Source: a virus. From it: a stretch of DNA of 23,138 nucleotides. A model generated the notes under the pieces. That model worked only from the letters and a program-made list of their open reading frames with translations. It was not told the DNA's origin and did not search any database. The position numbers and the translations under genes are program-made. The DNA is taken from the IMG/VR virus record IMGVR_UViG_3300023501_000057, positions 1-23,138 of that record; one strand, given 5' to 3'. Below, one piece after another: positions 1 through 6,953 of this stretch; the first letter of the stretch is position 1; every line of letters begins with the position of its first letter.

Positions 1-1365
1 ATGAACTGTGCATATGCTGCAGAGCATGTCGGTTGGAAGCTTGATGTAGAGCTTGCTGAGTCCAGCATTGTCCAGCTCAAGGATCAACAAGACCACAAGG
101 TCAAGGAGCTACGTGAGGTCATGCCTATGCGTAAGGTTATGTCTGTCAAGACTAAGCCCAAGGTATGCGTCAAGAAGGATGGCTCTGTGTCTGCTCATGG
201 TCAACGTTGGTACAACCTTCTATCACAACATGGACTACCTCAAAGCTATGAGGGTGATGTGACTGTAGTAAGGGGCGTTGAGGATTCCAACCCTAACTCA
301 CCTGATCAGGTCAAGGAGTGGCTCTTTGGGCTAGGCTGGGAGCCTTGCACCTACAAGTTTGATAAGAACAAAGAGACAGGAGAAGAGAAAAAGATACCAC
401 AAATACGTAAGAATGGTGAGCTTACTAAGTCTGTTCAGATTCTTATTGAAGACAACCCAGCGGTAGGTGTACTAGATGGTCTCACTGTTATACAGCACAG
501 GCTTGGCATCTTGCATGGCTTTATCCAATGTCAGGTTGATGGCTATGTAAAGGCTGGGGTCAAGGGTCTCACGAATACCTTACGCTTCAAGCATGTCAAA
601 CCTCTGGTCAATCTGCCCGGTGTTGACAAGCCTTGGGGTAAAGAGATACGTGGTTGCTTGACTGCACCAGAGGGTTACACTTTGTGTGGTGCTGACATGA
701 CGTCCCTTGAAGATACTACCAAGCGTCACTACATGAAACCCTATGACCCTGACTACGTAGAGGAAATGTCTAAGGAAGGGTTTGATCCACACCTTGACCT
801 TGCTAAACATGCTGGTGCTGTTACTCAGGATCAGATAGACAAGCACAACTCAGGTGAGTCAAGCCTTAAGTCTCTACGTAAGAACTACAAGGTGGTGAAC
901 TACTCAGCTACCTATGGGGTAGGCGCAGCTAAACTATCACGTGAGACAGGCATGTCTGTGAGTGAAGCATCAGCTCTACTTGATGCCTACTGGGAACGTA
1001 ACTGGGCTGTTAAACAGTTTGCCGAAGATCAGAAGATCAGAAAGATTGACGGTGAGATGTGGGTACAGAATCCAGTGAGTAAGTTCTGGCACAACTTGCG
1101 CTACGAAAAGGATGCCTTCTCTACTATCAATCAAAGTACGGGGGCTTACTGTTTTGACAAGTGGGTTGCACTATACCGTACCAAGAGGGGTAACATCATT
1201 GGTCAGTTCCATGATGAGAGTATCAATCTTGTTAAGAAAGGCGATGAGTCAGAGCATACAAATACTTTGCTTTGGGCCATTGAAAAACTTAACGAACAAC
1301 TTAAATTAAATGTTGACTTAGGCATTGACGTGCAGTATGGTCAACGGTATAGTGAAATTCACTAA
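1..1365 (+). CDS. T7-type family A DNA polymerase, C-terminal polymerase domain (5' end cut by window)
   Basis: This is the replicative phage DNA polymerase; at least 454 residues are visible. The palm and fingers motifs are clear. Motif A is GADMTSLED with D232 and E237. The O-helix motif B has R293, K297, Y301 and Y305-G306. Motif C is FHDES with H404, D405 and E406. The PGV-x-PWG segment before motif A matches the equivalent T7 gp5 region. T7 gp5 is about 700 residues with an N-terminal 3'-5' exonuclease, so the ATG at base 1 is probably an internal methionine and the exonuclease part lies left of the window. A separately encoded exonuclease cannot be excluded. Y301 is at the position of E. 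coli Pol I Phe762. The SSB gene follows after 15 bp, and a promoter-like sequence sits in the last 40 bp of this gene. The family call is certain; the true start is unknown. Confidence 0.95.
   Translation: MNCAYAAEHVGWKLDVELAESSIVQLKDQQDHKVKELREVMPMRKVMSVKTKPKVCVKKDGSVSAHGQRWYNLLSQHGLPQSYEGDVTVVRGVEDSNPNSPDQVKEWLFGLGWEPCTYKFDKNKETGEEKKIPQIRKNGELTKSVQILIEDNPAVGVLDGLTVIQHRLGILHGFIQCQVDGYVKAGVKGLTNTLRFKHVKPLVNLPGVDKPWGKEIRGCLTAPEGYTLCGADMTSLEDTTKRHYMKPYDPDYVEEMSKEGFDPHLDLAKHAGAVTQDQIDKHNSGESSLKSLRKNYKVVNYSATYGVGAAKLSRETGMSVSEASALLDAYWERNWAVKQFAEDQKIRKIDGEMWVQNPVSKFWHNLRYEKDAFSTINQSTGAYCFDKWVALYRTKRGNIIGQFHDESINLVKKGDESEHTNTLLWAIEKLNEQLKLNVDLGIDVQYGQRYSEIH
1325..1353 (+). promoter_or_regulatory. 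Candidate sigma70 promoter inside the 3' end of the polymerase gene
   Basis: TTGACG (1325-1330), a 17-bp spacer, then TATAGT (1348-1353). Each box matches the consensus in five of six bases and the spacing is ideal. Transcription would start near 1360, just before the SSB ribosome-binding site at 1371-1375. The boxes lie in coding sequence, so chance or codon constraint is possible, but the position directly upstream of SSB, exonuclease and nuclease is suggestive. Confidence 0.45.
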
Positions 1366-1380
1366 TCAATGGAGGGCCAA

Positions 1381-1893
1381 ATGGCTACACGTAAACTTAA
1401 ACTAACTGGTATTGCTGAGTGGGCAAAGGTGTTCACAGAGAACCGTGACATGCTGGGCTTTGAAGAAGCCTATGTAAGTTGTGATGGTGCTTGCACTATT
1501 GACTTGATCATGGACGAGCAGAACATGGCACTGCTAAAGGCTTCCAAGTCTATGAAGCGAGGCAAGCCTGATCCTGCTGGACGTGGCACAATGGTACGCT
1601 TAGTGCGTAAGTATGACACAGGGTATGACTGGGCAAGTGGCCCACCCGTAGTGATCAAAGCTGATGGTAAAGAGTGGGACTTTGACACTGATGGTACCAT
1701 TGGTAATGGGTCAACAGTAGAGGTCATTGTATCAGTGTATGATACTAAGATGAAGAGTATTGTAGGTACACGCTTGGACAAGGTTACAGTCATCAAGCAT
1801 CTTGAATACGTATCACCTGACGATGATGTTCAAGAGGTAGCACCACGTCCCACGGAGTCAGCACCACTAGAAGACTCAGAGGTAATGTTCTAA
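1381..1893 (+). CDS. gp2.5-like single-stranded DNA-binding protein
   Basis: This is a 170-residue protein of the size and layout of T7 gp2.5: a basic, mixed alpha/beta body compatible with an OB fold, then an acidic tail that ends in phenylalanine (EDSEVMF). In T7, such an acidic tail with a terminal aromatic residue contacts the polymerase and helicase and competes with DNA. The ATG at 1381 is chosen because GGAGG at 1371-1375 lies five bases upstream. An in-frame ATG at 1369 would overlap that Shine-Dalgarno sequence and is less likely. The gene sits between polymerase and exonuclease, as expected of a replication cassette, and its stop shares one base with the next start (TAATG). The function rests on context and tail features more than on a strict sequence motif. 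Confidence 0.8.
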   Translation: MATRKLKLTGIAEWAKVFTENRDMLGFEEAYVSCDGACTIDLIMDEQNMALLKASKSMKRGKPDPAGRGTMVRLVRKYDTGYDWASGPPVVIKADGKEWDFDTDGTIGNGSTVEVIVSVYDTKMKSIVGTRLDKVTVIKHLEYVSPDDDVQEVAPRPTESAPLEDSEVMF

Positions 1894-2588
1894 TGATTCT
1901 TATTGATGGGGATATCATTGCTTATCGTGCAGGGTTTTCCTCAAATGATCTTGAGGCAACTGATGCTGAGGCAAAGGTAGACGAGCTGATAGACACTGTC
2001 ATTGAGGACACTGAGTTTATCTCTACTGATTACCAAGTGTATCTTACAGGTAAGGGCAACTTCAGGTTTGACATTGCCCAAACCCTACCCTACAAAGGTA
2101 ATCGTAAGGACGCTGCAAAGCCTATACATCTGCAGCACATACGAGATTACATGATGACTAAGTATGAAGCTACTGTCAGCGAAGGCGAAGAAGCTGATGA
2201 TCTAATTGCTATTGCAGCAACAAAGATAGGGATGAAGGCAGTAGTTGCATCCATAGACAAGGACATGTTACAGATACCTTGCTTTCACTACAACCTAACT
2301 AGGCGAGAGCTTAGTGCTGTTGGTGAGTTCAGTGGCACAAAGTTCTTCTATACTCAGATACTTACAGGTGACAAGGCTGACAACATCAAGGGGCTGCATA
2401 GGTGTGGCCCTGTAAAAGCAGGTAAGATTCTTGCTGAGTGTGACACAGAGATGAAGCTGTGGGATGCTTGCCTTGAGGCTTACGAGGGTGACACAGAACG
2501 TGTCATTGAGAATGCTAGGCTACTGTGGCTACGTAGGGAAGTAGATCAGCTATGGGAGCCACCAGTTGAGCAGAACAAGGACAGCTAA
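1893..2588 (+). CDS. 5'-3' exonuclease (FEN/PIN-like, T7 gp6 type)
   Basis: This 231-residue metal-dependent nuclease would degrade 5' ends, for RNA primer removal and host DNA or recombination processing. The FEN-family acidic clusters are visible: IDGD near the start (D5, D7), GEEADD (E99, E100, D102, D103), SIDKD (D122, D124) and TGDKADN (D160, D163). The last is followed by a G-rich helix-hairpin-helix-like segment (GLHRCGPVKAGKIL). Length and motif order fit phage exonucleases related to T7 gp6 and the Pol I N-terminal domain. Its ATG overlaps the SSB stop by one base, which suggests translational coupling. The 3' end overlaps the start of the following nuclease gene by 23 bp. Confidence 0.9.
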   Translation: MILIDGDIIAYRAGFSSNDLEATDAEAKVDELIDTVIEDTEFISTDYQVYLTGKGNFRFDIAQTLPYKGNRKDAAKPIHLQHIRDYMMTKYEATVSEGEEADDLIAIAATKIGMKAVVASIDKDMLQIPCFHYNLTRRELSAVGEFSGTKFFYTQILTGDKADNIKGLHRCGPVKAGKILAECDTEMKLWDACLEAYEGDTERVIENARLLWLRREVDQLWEPPVEQNKDS

Positions 2589-2919
2589 GGCTAAGGGTAG
2601 GACAGGCCAACAAGAGGTACGGGATAAGTTGCTTGAGACTTTCCCTGAGTTTGAGCCTGATGATATCAAGAGTACTACTATGGGCGACACAGGGGAAGAC
2701 ATACAGTTATCTCCAGCCGCCCGTAAGAAGATGCCTATAAGCATTGAGGTTAAGCGTAGAAAGGGTGAGCTTAAAACTGTCTACGGTTACATTGAGCAAG
2801 CCTCCAAGCATGGCAAAGGAGAGCCTGTAGTTTTCTTTCGTTCAGATAGAAAGCCTTGGGTTGTCATGGTAGGCATGGATCACTATGCTGAACTCCTTAG
2901 AAACTGGAAGAAAGAATAG
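2566..2919 (+). CDS. PD-(D/E)XK endonuclease, Hjc-like (putative Holliday junction resolvase)
   Basis: A 117-residue basic protein. The N-terminal KGRTGQQEVRDKLL helix (E17), GEDI (D45) and IEVKRRKG (E61, K63) reproduce the E...D...ExK arrangement of small PD-(D/E)XK nucleases such as archaeal Hjc. In a T7-like replication cassette the expected role is resolving branched DNA before packaging, as T7 endonuclease I does. The start is TTG at 2566, inside the exonuclease gene. GGGAG at 2554-2558 lies seven bases upstream, and the next ATG (about 2674) would remove the first catalytic helix. Resolvase is the best guess; another branch- or end-specific nuclease is possible. Confidence 0.65.
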   Translation: MSRTRTAKAKGRTGQQEVRDKLLETFPEFEPDDIKSTTMGDTGEDIQLSPAARKKMPISIEVKRRKGELKTVYGYIEQASKHGKGEPVVFFRSDRKPWVVMVGMDHYAELLRNWKKE

Positions 2920-2921
2920 TT

Positions 2922-3161
2922 ATGTCAATAAAAATATGGGACATACTGTATGGCCCTGTATCTAGGGAAGACAGTGAGGATGCTGAAGACTATCCTGATG
3001 AGTGTGATCACATGTTAGTGTGTAAGGTAGAGATTGATGGTGAGATGGTAGTTGCTGACTATTGGTTTGAAAACTTTGAAGATGCTAACGAGTGGGTCAA
3101 ACACTTTAGTAAAAGCATTGAACCGCTTGAAATAAATTATGGGGGTGAGTATGATACATAG
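2922..3161 (+). CDS. Small acidic protein of unknown function
   Basis: A 79-residue acidic protein, rich in D and E, with several aromatic residues (W6, Y10, YWFENF, W58). I do not recognise the family. It starts two bases after the preceding nuclease stop, in the same transcriptional run, and is the last gene before the promoter-like gap at 3163-3190. The Shine-Dalgarno sequence is weak, so translation may depend on coupling. The even composition and tight packing support a real gene. Confidence 0.6.
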   Translation: MSIKIWDILYGPVSREDSEDAEDYPDECDHMLVCKVEIDGEMVVADYWFENFEDANEWVKHFSKSIEPLEINYGGEYDT

Positions 3162-3162
3162 C

Positions 3163-3190
3163 TTGACTTCTGTAATTTGTTTGGTATAAC
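3163..3190 (+). promoter_or_regulatory. Candidate sigma70 promoter for the MazG/ribonucleotide reductase block
   Basis: TTGACT (3163-3168), a 16-bp spacer, then TATAAC (3185-3190), five of six matches in each box. It lies between a stop codon (3159-3161) and a small gene starting at 3206, in one of the few non-coding gaps of the left arm. AGGGG at 3192-3196 serves the next gene. This would let host RNA polymerase express the nucleotide-metabolism genes independently of the replication block. Confidence 0.6.
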
Positions 3191-3205
3191 TAGGGGTTTC
3201 CGAAG

Positions 3206-3370
3206 ATGGAATATGAAGTTATATTAAATGTAAAAGTAGACCCAACCTGCAACTACTTAGAGGTTGATGACAATGAAAGCTCTAGGGTAGTCTTAGAGTT
3301 AATACAAGATATGCTCTATGAAATAGACGATCTTAGTATAGACAAGATAGAAGTCACACGACTTGACTGA
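3206..3370 (+). CDS. Small acidic protein, 54 residues, unknown function
   Basis: A short frame from ATG 3206 to TGA 3368-3370 encodes a 54-residue protein starting MEYEVILNVKVDP and ending KIEVTRLD. It has an alternating beta-strand start and an amphipathic, acidic middle (LELIQDMLYEIDDL), which looks like a genuine small folded protein. AGGGG at 3192-3196 is nine bases upstream. It is the first gene after the candidate promoter and ends eight bases before the MazG gene, filling what would otherwise be a 217-bp gap. I do not recognise the family. Confidence 0.6.
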   Translation: MEYEVILNVKVDPTCNYLEVDDNESSRVVLELIQDMLYEIDDLSIDKIEVTRLD

Positions 3371-3378
3371 GGTAGTAT

Positions 3379-3714
3379 ATGATAACTAAAGAAGACATGA
3401 AAGCCTTTCAAGACTACAGTGATTGGGTAGAGGATAAGATTGTGACCAGTCCTAAAGACAGGCTCATGGAGAACGCACTGGGTCTTATGGGTGAAGCTGG
3501 TGAGGTTGCTGAGAAGATTAAGAAACGCATCCGTGATGACACTAAGGTAGAGCCTGAAGAGATTGTCAAGGAACTTGGTGATGTTATCTTCTATGCTACA
3601 GCACTGTCAAACTTCTACGGTGCAAGCCTTGGCGTTACCATTGCTGAGAACATGATGAAGCTTGATGGACGTCAGGCTAGAGGTACAATCAAGGGTAGTG
3701 GAGATGAAAGATAG
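3379..3714 (+). CDS. mazG: MazG-like nucleoside triphosphate pyrophosphohydrolase
   Basis: A 111-residue single-domain MazG-type protein with the metal-binding pairs of the all-alpha NTP pyrophosphatases: GEAGEVAEKI (E39, E42) and KELGDVIFY (E65, D68), the ExxE...ExxD signature. Family members cleave NTPs or dNTPs to the monophosphate and pyrophosphate. In marine phages MazG has been linked to recycling nucleotides or altering ppGpp levels, but the physiological substrate is unsettled. GAGG at 3369-3372 precedes the ATG by six bases. Placement directly upstream of the ribonucleotide reductase block supports a role in the dNTP pool. Confidence 0.88.
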   Translation: MITKEDMKAFQDYSDWVEDKIVTSPKDRLMENALGLMGEAGEVAEKIKKRIRDDTKVEPEEIVKELGDVIFYATALSNFYGASLGVTIAENMMKLDGRQARGTIKGSGDER

Positions 3715-3898
3715 AGACGTAAGTAGACGTGCTGCTGAGTTGATGAGACCTATTGAACAGCAGATACTAATGTGTGATAACAGAGAAGAAACTTTGTTGT
3801 TTGCTTGCGCTATGCTTGAGAGGGCTAAGACTATTATTGAGGCCCATCTTGGTGAAAGAGGACGCATGGAATTATTTGTAATGGGAAACGAGCTATGA
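3704..3898 (+). CDS. Small helical protein of unknown function between MazG and NrdJ
   Basis: A mostly alpha-helical, charged 64-residue protein when started at ATG 3704, with AGGG at 3692-3695 eight bases upstream. In-frame starts at TTG 3662 or ATG 3665 would lengthen it to 77-78 residues with a deeper overlap into mazG. It overlaps the mazG stop by 11 bp, and its own stop overlaps the NrdJ start (ATGA), so it is embedded in the nucleotide-metabolism operon and probably translated coupled with both. I do not recognise a family. Confidence 0.6.
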   Translation: MKDRDVSRRAAELMRPIEQQILMCDNREETLLFACAMLERAKTIIEAHLGERGRMELFVMGNEL

Positions 3899-5796
3899 AA
3901 AACAACTACCTACCAACAGACTATCAAACCTTTATTGCAACCAGCCGCTATGCACGGTGGCTAGAGGATGAAGGGCGCCGAGAGACATGGGGAGAAACAG
4001 TAGAACGTTATCTGGAAAACGTTGCTAAGAAGTGGCTAAAGCCTGTTGATCTTGGTGAAATGCGGGATGCCATACTAAGCCTTGAGGTTATGCCTAGTAT
4101 GAGATCCCTTATGACAGCAGGTAAAGCGGCAGACAGGGACAACACCTGTATGTACAACTGTAGCTACCTACCCGTAGATGATCCTAAGTCTTTTGATGAG
4201 GCTATGTTCATCTTGCTCTGTGGTACGGGGGTTGGTTTCAGTGTTGAGCGTCAGTTCATTACTAAACTCCCTGATGTTCCTACTCTTTTCCAAAGCGACA
4301 CGACTGTCGTCATTAAGGACAGCAAGGAAGGTTGGGCTAAAGGTCTCAGACAAGTGTTGGCACTCCTATGGGCTGGTGAAATCCCTAAGTGGGATGTGTC
4401 TAAAGTACGACCTGCAGGTGCTAGACTAAAGACATTCGGTGGTAGAGCATCTGGTCCTGCTCCGTTGATTGACCTGTTTAATTTTTCTGTTACTACCTTC
4501 CGACAAGCACAAGGACGTAAGTTGTCTAGTATAGAGTGCCATGATCTGATGTGCAAGATAGGTGAGGTAGTTGTAGTAGGTGGTGTACGCCGTAGTGCTA
4601 TGATATCATTGAGTAATTTATCTGATGACCGTATGCGTCATGCTAAGTCAGGCAACTGGTGGGAGACAGCAGGACATAGAGCCTTGGCTAATAACTCCGT
4701 GGCTTACACAGACAAGCCTGATAGTATGTCATTCATGCGTGAGTGGACAGCCCTTATGGAGAGTGGGAGTGGTGAACGTGGAGTCTTCAACAGAGAAGCA
4801 TCAATTAAACAAGCTGCAAAGAACGGCCGTAGAGAGTCTTGCTATGAGTTCGGAACAAACCCCTGTTCGGAAATCATTCTTAGGCCGAATCAATTCTGCA
4901 ATCTTACAGAGGTTGTTGTCCGTGCTAACGACAGTATGGAAGACCTTGCAAGAAAGGTCGGCATTGCAACTGTACTTGGAACAATACAATCCACGTACAC
5001 CCATTTTCCATATCTGCGTAAAGTGTGGAACACGAATACAGCGGCAGAAAGATTGCTCGGTGTGTCACTCACGGGGATAATGGATAACCCATTGCTGACC
5101 TTATCTAATGAGGGCTTGGCTAGGACATTGGAGTACCTTAAAAATGTGGCTGTTTCTACTAATGCTGAGTGGGCTGACCGTCTTGGTATCCCTCATAGCA
5201 CTGCTATTACTTGCGTTAAGCCCAGTGGAACAGTTTCCCAACTGGTTGATTCGGCTTCTGGAATACATGCTCGTCATAGTCCCTATTATATCCGTACTGT
5301 GCGTGGAGATAATAAAGATCCACTAACACAATTCATGGTTAGTCAAGGTATCCCTAATGAGCCTGACGTTATGAAGCCTGACGCTACCACAGTGTTTAGT
5401 TTCCCTATGCAGTCACCACTAGGTGCAGTACATACGGCTGACATGACAGCACTAGAACAGCTAGAGATGTGGCTGATGTATCAACGTCATTGGTGTGAGC
5501 ATAAGCCTAGTGTAACAATCAATGTCAAGTCTGATGAATGGTTTGAGGTAGGAGCATTTGTGTACAAACACTTTGATGAGATGTCAGGTGTATCATTTCT
5601 ACCTTTTAATGAACACACATATCAACAAGCACCGTACCAAGAGTGTACCAAGGAGGACTATTACAATATGATAGACGCTTCACCGTTAAAGATTGAGTGG
5701 GATAAGCTGGCTGAGTATGAGCAGGAGGATAATACTTCTGGTATGCAGACGATGGCTTGCACTGGTGATGTATGTGAGATGGTAGACATTACTTGA
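3895..5796 (+). CDS. nrdJ: Class II (adenosylcobalamin-dependent) ribonucleotide reductase, monomeric type
   Basis: This enzyme would reduce ribonucleotides to deoxyribonucleotides for phage DNA synthesis, using adenosylcobalamin to make a thiyl radical. The key residues of the monomeric RTPR family are all present. The first redox Cys is in MYNCSY (C89). The radical Cys and catalytic Glu are in TNPCSEI (C324, E326). The partner Cys lies eleven residues on (C335), the same spacing as C408/C419 in the Lactobacillus enzyme. The C-terminal reducing pair is CTGDVC (C622/C627). At 633 residues it is about 100 shorter than the 739-residue Lactobacillus enzyme, so some peripheral or allosteric segment is probably reduced. 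No NrdB-like subunit is nearby, which fits class II. The start overlaps the preceding gene's stop. Confidence 0.93.
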   Translation: MKNNYLPTDYQTFIATSRYARWLEDEGRRETWGETVERYLENVAKKWLKPVDLGEMRDAILSLEVMPSMRSLMTAGKAADRDNTCMYNCSYLPVDDPKSFDEAMFILLCGTGVGFSVERQFITKLPDVPTLFQSDTTVVIKDSKEGWAKGLRQVLALLWAGEIPKWDVSKVRPAGARLKTFGGRASGPAPLIDLFNFSVTTFRQAQGRKLSSIECHDLMCKIGEVVVVGGVRRSAMISLSNLSDDRMRHAKSGNWWETAGHRALANNSVAYTDKPDSMSFMREWTALMESGSGERGVFNREASIKQAAKNGRRESCYEFGTNPCSEIILRPNQFCNLTEVVVRANDSMEDLARKVGIATVLGTIQSTYTHFPYLRKVWNTNTAAERLLGVSLTGIMDNPLLTLSNEGLARTLEYLKNVAVSTNAEWADRLGIPHSTAITCVKPSGTVSQLVDSASGIHARHSPYYIRTVRGDNKDPLTQFMVSQGIPNEPDVMKPDATTVFSFPMQSPLGAVHTADMTALEQLEMWLMYQRHWCEHKPSVTINVKSDEWFEVGAFVYKHFDEMSGVSFLPFNEHTYQQAPYQECTKEDYYNMIDASPLKIEWDKLAEYEQEDNTSGMQTMACTGDVCEMVDIT

Positions 5797-5846
5797 AGTA
5801 TGCACCTTAGCATGTGGGTAAACTGCTATACAAAAGGAGAAATATT

Positions 5847-6065
5847 ATGGTATGGATATACGTAGTAATACTAAGCCTTATTACAGAAGATGAACAAAGG
5901 TTTCATGTTAAGACACTTAACCTTGTTTTTAAAACAGAAAGCTCTTGCCAAACATGGCGAGAACATGATATGCTACGGCTATACGAAACAAGACCTGACG
6001 AAAACTCTAGGGCAGTAAGTCAATGTGTGGCTATGCCTTTCAAACTGCAAGGGACTAAATCTTAA
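5847..6065 (+). CDS. Small protein of unknown function downstream of NrdJ
   Basis: A 72-residue protein. ATG 5847 is preferred because AGGAG at 5835-5839 is seven bases upstream; an in-frame ATG at 5814 lacks such a site. The start is hydrophobic (MVWIYVVILSLI) but only about 12 residues long, more like a buried strand than a membrane anchor. The rest is polar with two cysteines. It follows a 50-bp spacer after NrdJ, and its stop shares one base with the next start (TAATG). I do not recognise the family. Confidence 0.6.
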   Translation: MVWIYVVILSLITEDEQRFHVKTLNLVFKTESSCQTWREHDMLRLYETRPDENSRAVSQCVAMPFKLQGTKS

Positions 6066-6520
6066 TGGCTGTAAGAAAACCTTTTAACAGAGCTTTGTAT
6101 GAAGCATACGATGCTGCTGCAAAAGATAAACTTGTAACTCTTCTTGAAAGTAATGGACATACTATTGTAAACACAGAAGAAAATTATTATGTGGACGTAG
6201 TGTCACAGAAAGAAGACTACACGTACTTCAATGAGGCAGAGGTAAAGGTTGCTTGGGATGGTGACTGGCCCTCACACTGGGCAGAGATTAGGATTCCAGA
6301 ACGAAAGCAAAGGCTGCTTGATAAGTATGAGGGTGTTAACGGCGTGTTGAACTTTTATATTTTTCGTAAAGACATGAAGCAGTGCTGGCGCATTAAGGAT
6401 ACTTGCTTGACTAAAGAGAGTCTTAAAGAAGCTAAGGGTAGGTACATTCAGAAAGGTGAACAGTTCTTTCATATCCCTTACACTGATGCAGAATTAATTA
6501 ACTTGCAAGGAGAAACTTAA
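6065..6520 (+). CDS. Putative PD-(D/E)XK-fold protein, 151 residues
   Basis: The central segment has YYVDVV (D44), then a loop, then NEAEVKV (E59, K61), a D-x14-ExK arrangement with strand-like flanks as in PD-(D/E)XK nucleases. It is followed by a helix (PERKQRLLDKY) and another strand (LNFYIF). A leading helix precedes the core. If real, it is a second restriction-fold enzyme besides the Hjc-like gene, perhaps for host DNA breakdown or end processing. The motif is weak evidence alone, so an inactive or unrelated alpha/beta protein is possible. It is coupled by TAATG junctions on both sides. Confidence 0.45.
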   Translation: MAVRKPFNRALYEAYDAAAKDKLVTLLESNGHTIVNTEENYYVDVVSQKEDYTYFNEAEVKVAWDGDWPSHWAEIRIPERKQRLLDKYEGVNGVLNFYIFRKDMKQCWRIKDTCLTKESLKEAKGRYIQKGEQFFHIPYTDAELINLQGET

Positions 6521-6765
6521 TGGCTAAATGGAAAGAAACAGTAGACCTAGTGAATCATCCACCCCATTATAACGCAGCAGGTATTGAGTGCATTGATGCT
6601 ATGCAAGCTATGGCTGAGGATGCACCTGTTAGTGCGCATGAAGCATACTGTTGGCAAAACTCTTTCAAGTATCTTTGGCGATGGCCTTATAAGAATGGCT
6701 TGGAAGACTTGAAGAAAGCACGTTGGTACTTGGACCGACTAATCAGTGAGGTAGAAAAAGAATGA
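6520..6765 (+). CDS. DUF3310 family protein
   Basis: This 81-residue protein carries the DUF3310 (SaV-like) signature: VNHPPHYN near the start, then GIECIDAMQAM, then KYLWRWPYKNGLEDLKKARWYLDRL. The family is common in phages, usually as a small helical protein in early or replication regions. It is often annotated as nucleotide-kinase related through T7 gp1.7, but no catalytic motif is evident here, so the role is open. The start shares a base with the preceding stop (TAATG) and the stop overlaps the next start (ATGA). Confidence 0.85.
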   Translation: MAKWKETVDLVNHPPHYNAAGIECIDAMQAMAEDAPVSAHEAYCWQNSFKYLWRWPYKNGLEDLKKARWYLDRLISEVEKE

Positions 6766-6953
6766 AGCCGTATGATCAGGGTAGAGAATCTTTCATTAGG
6801 GGCAAGTTAGTCAATCCCTACAAGATAGACACACGGCCTAACAAAGATTGGGAGTTCGGATTTAACACCGAGTATTTCAAGAACCTAGAAAAAGTGAAAC
6901 AGTATGAGCAACTTAGAGCAGGAAGCCAAGAAGTACACACGCAAGAAGCGTAA
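6762..6953 (+). CDS. Rmf/CrpP-like small protein
   Basis: A 63-residue protein with a pattern resembling ribosome modulation factor and CrpP-type proteins: GRESFIRGK, then NPY (N18-Y20), then DWEFGF (W30, G33, F34). E. coli Rmf has G-x-x-A/G repeats, CPY, and W-x-x-G-W with nearly the same spacing. Rmf binds and dimerises ribosomes in stationary phase. Whether the phage protein acts on ribosomes is inference from the pattern only. The C-terminal part is an unremarkable charged helix. It is in the small-gene run after NrdJ and overlaps the DUF3310 stop by ATGA. Confidence 0.5.
   Translation: MKPYDQGRESFIRGKLVNPYKIDTRPNKDWEFGFNTEYFKNLEKVKQYEQLRAGSQEVHTQEA

Noticed and set aside
4168-5326. Several 60-150 residue frames overlapping NrdJ in other frames and on the - strand
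   Set aside because: NrdJ carries all family motifs over the whole region; the alternative frames have no recognisable features or initiation sites.
5797-5846. Possible promoter in the 50-bp gap after NrdJ (TATACA at 5827-5832)
   Set aside because: No -35 at acceptable spacing: TTAGCA leaves 14 bp and TTGAAG 28 bp.
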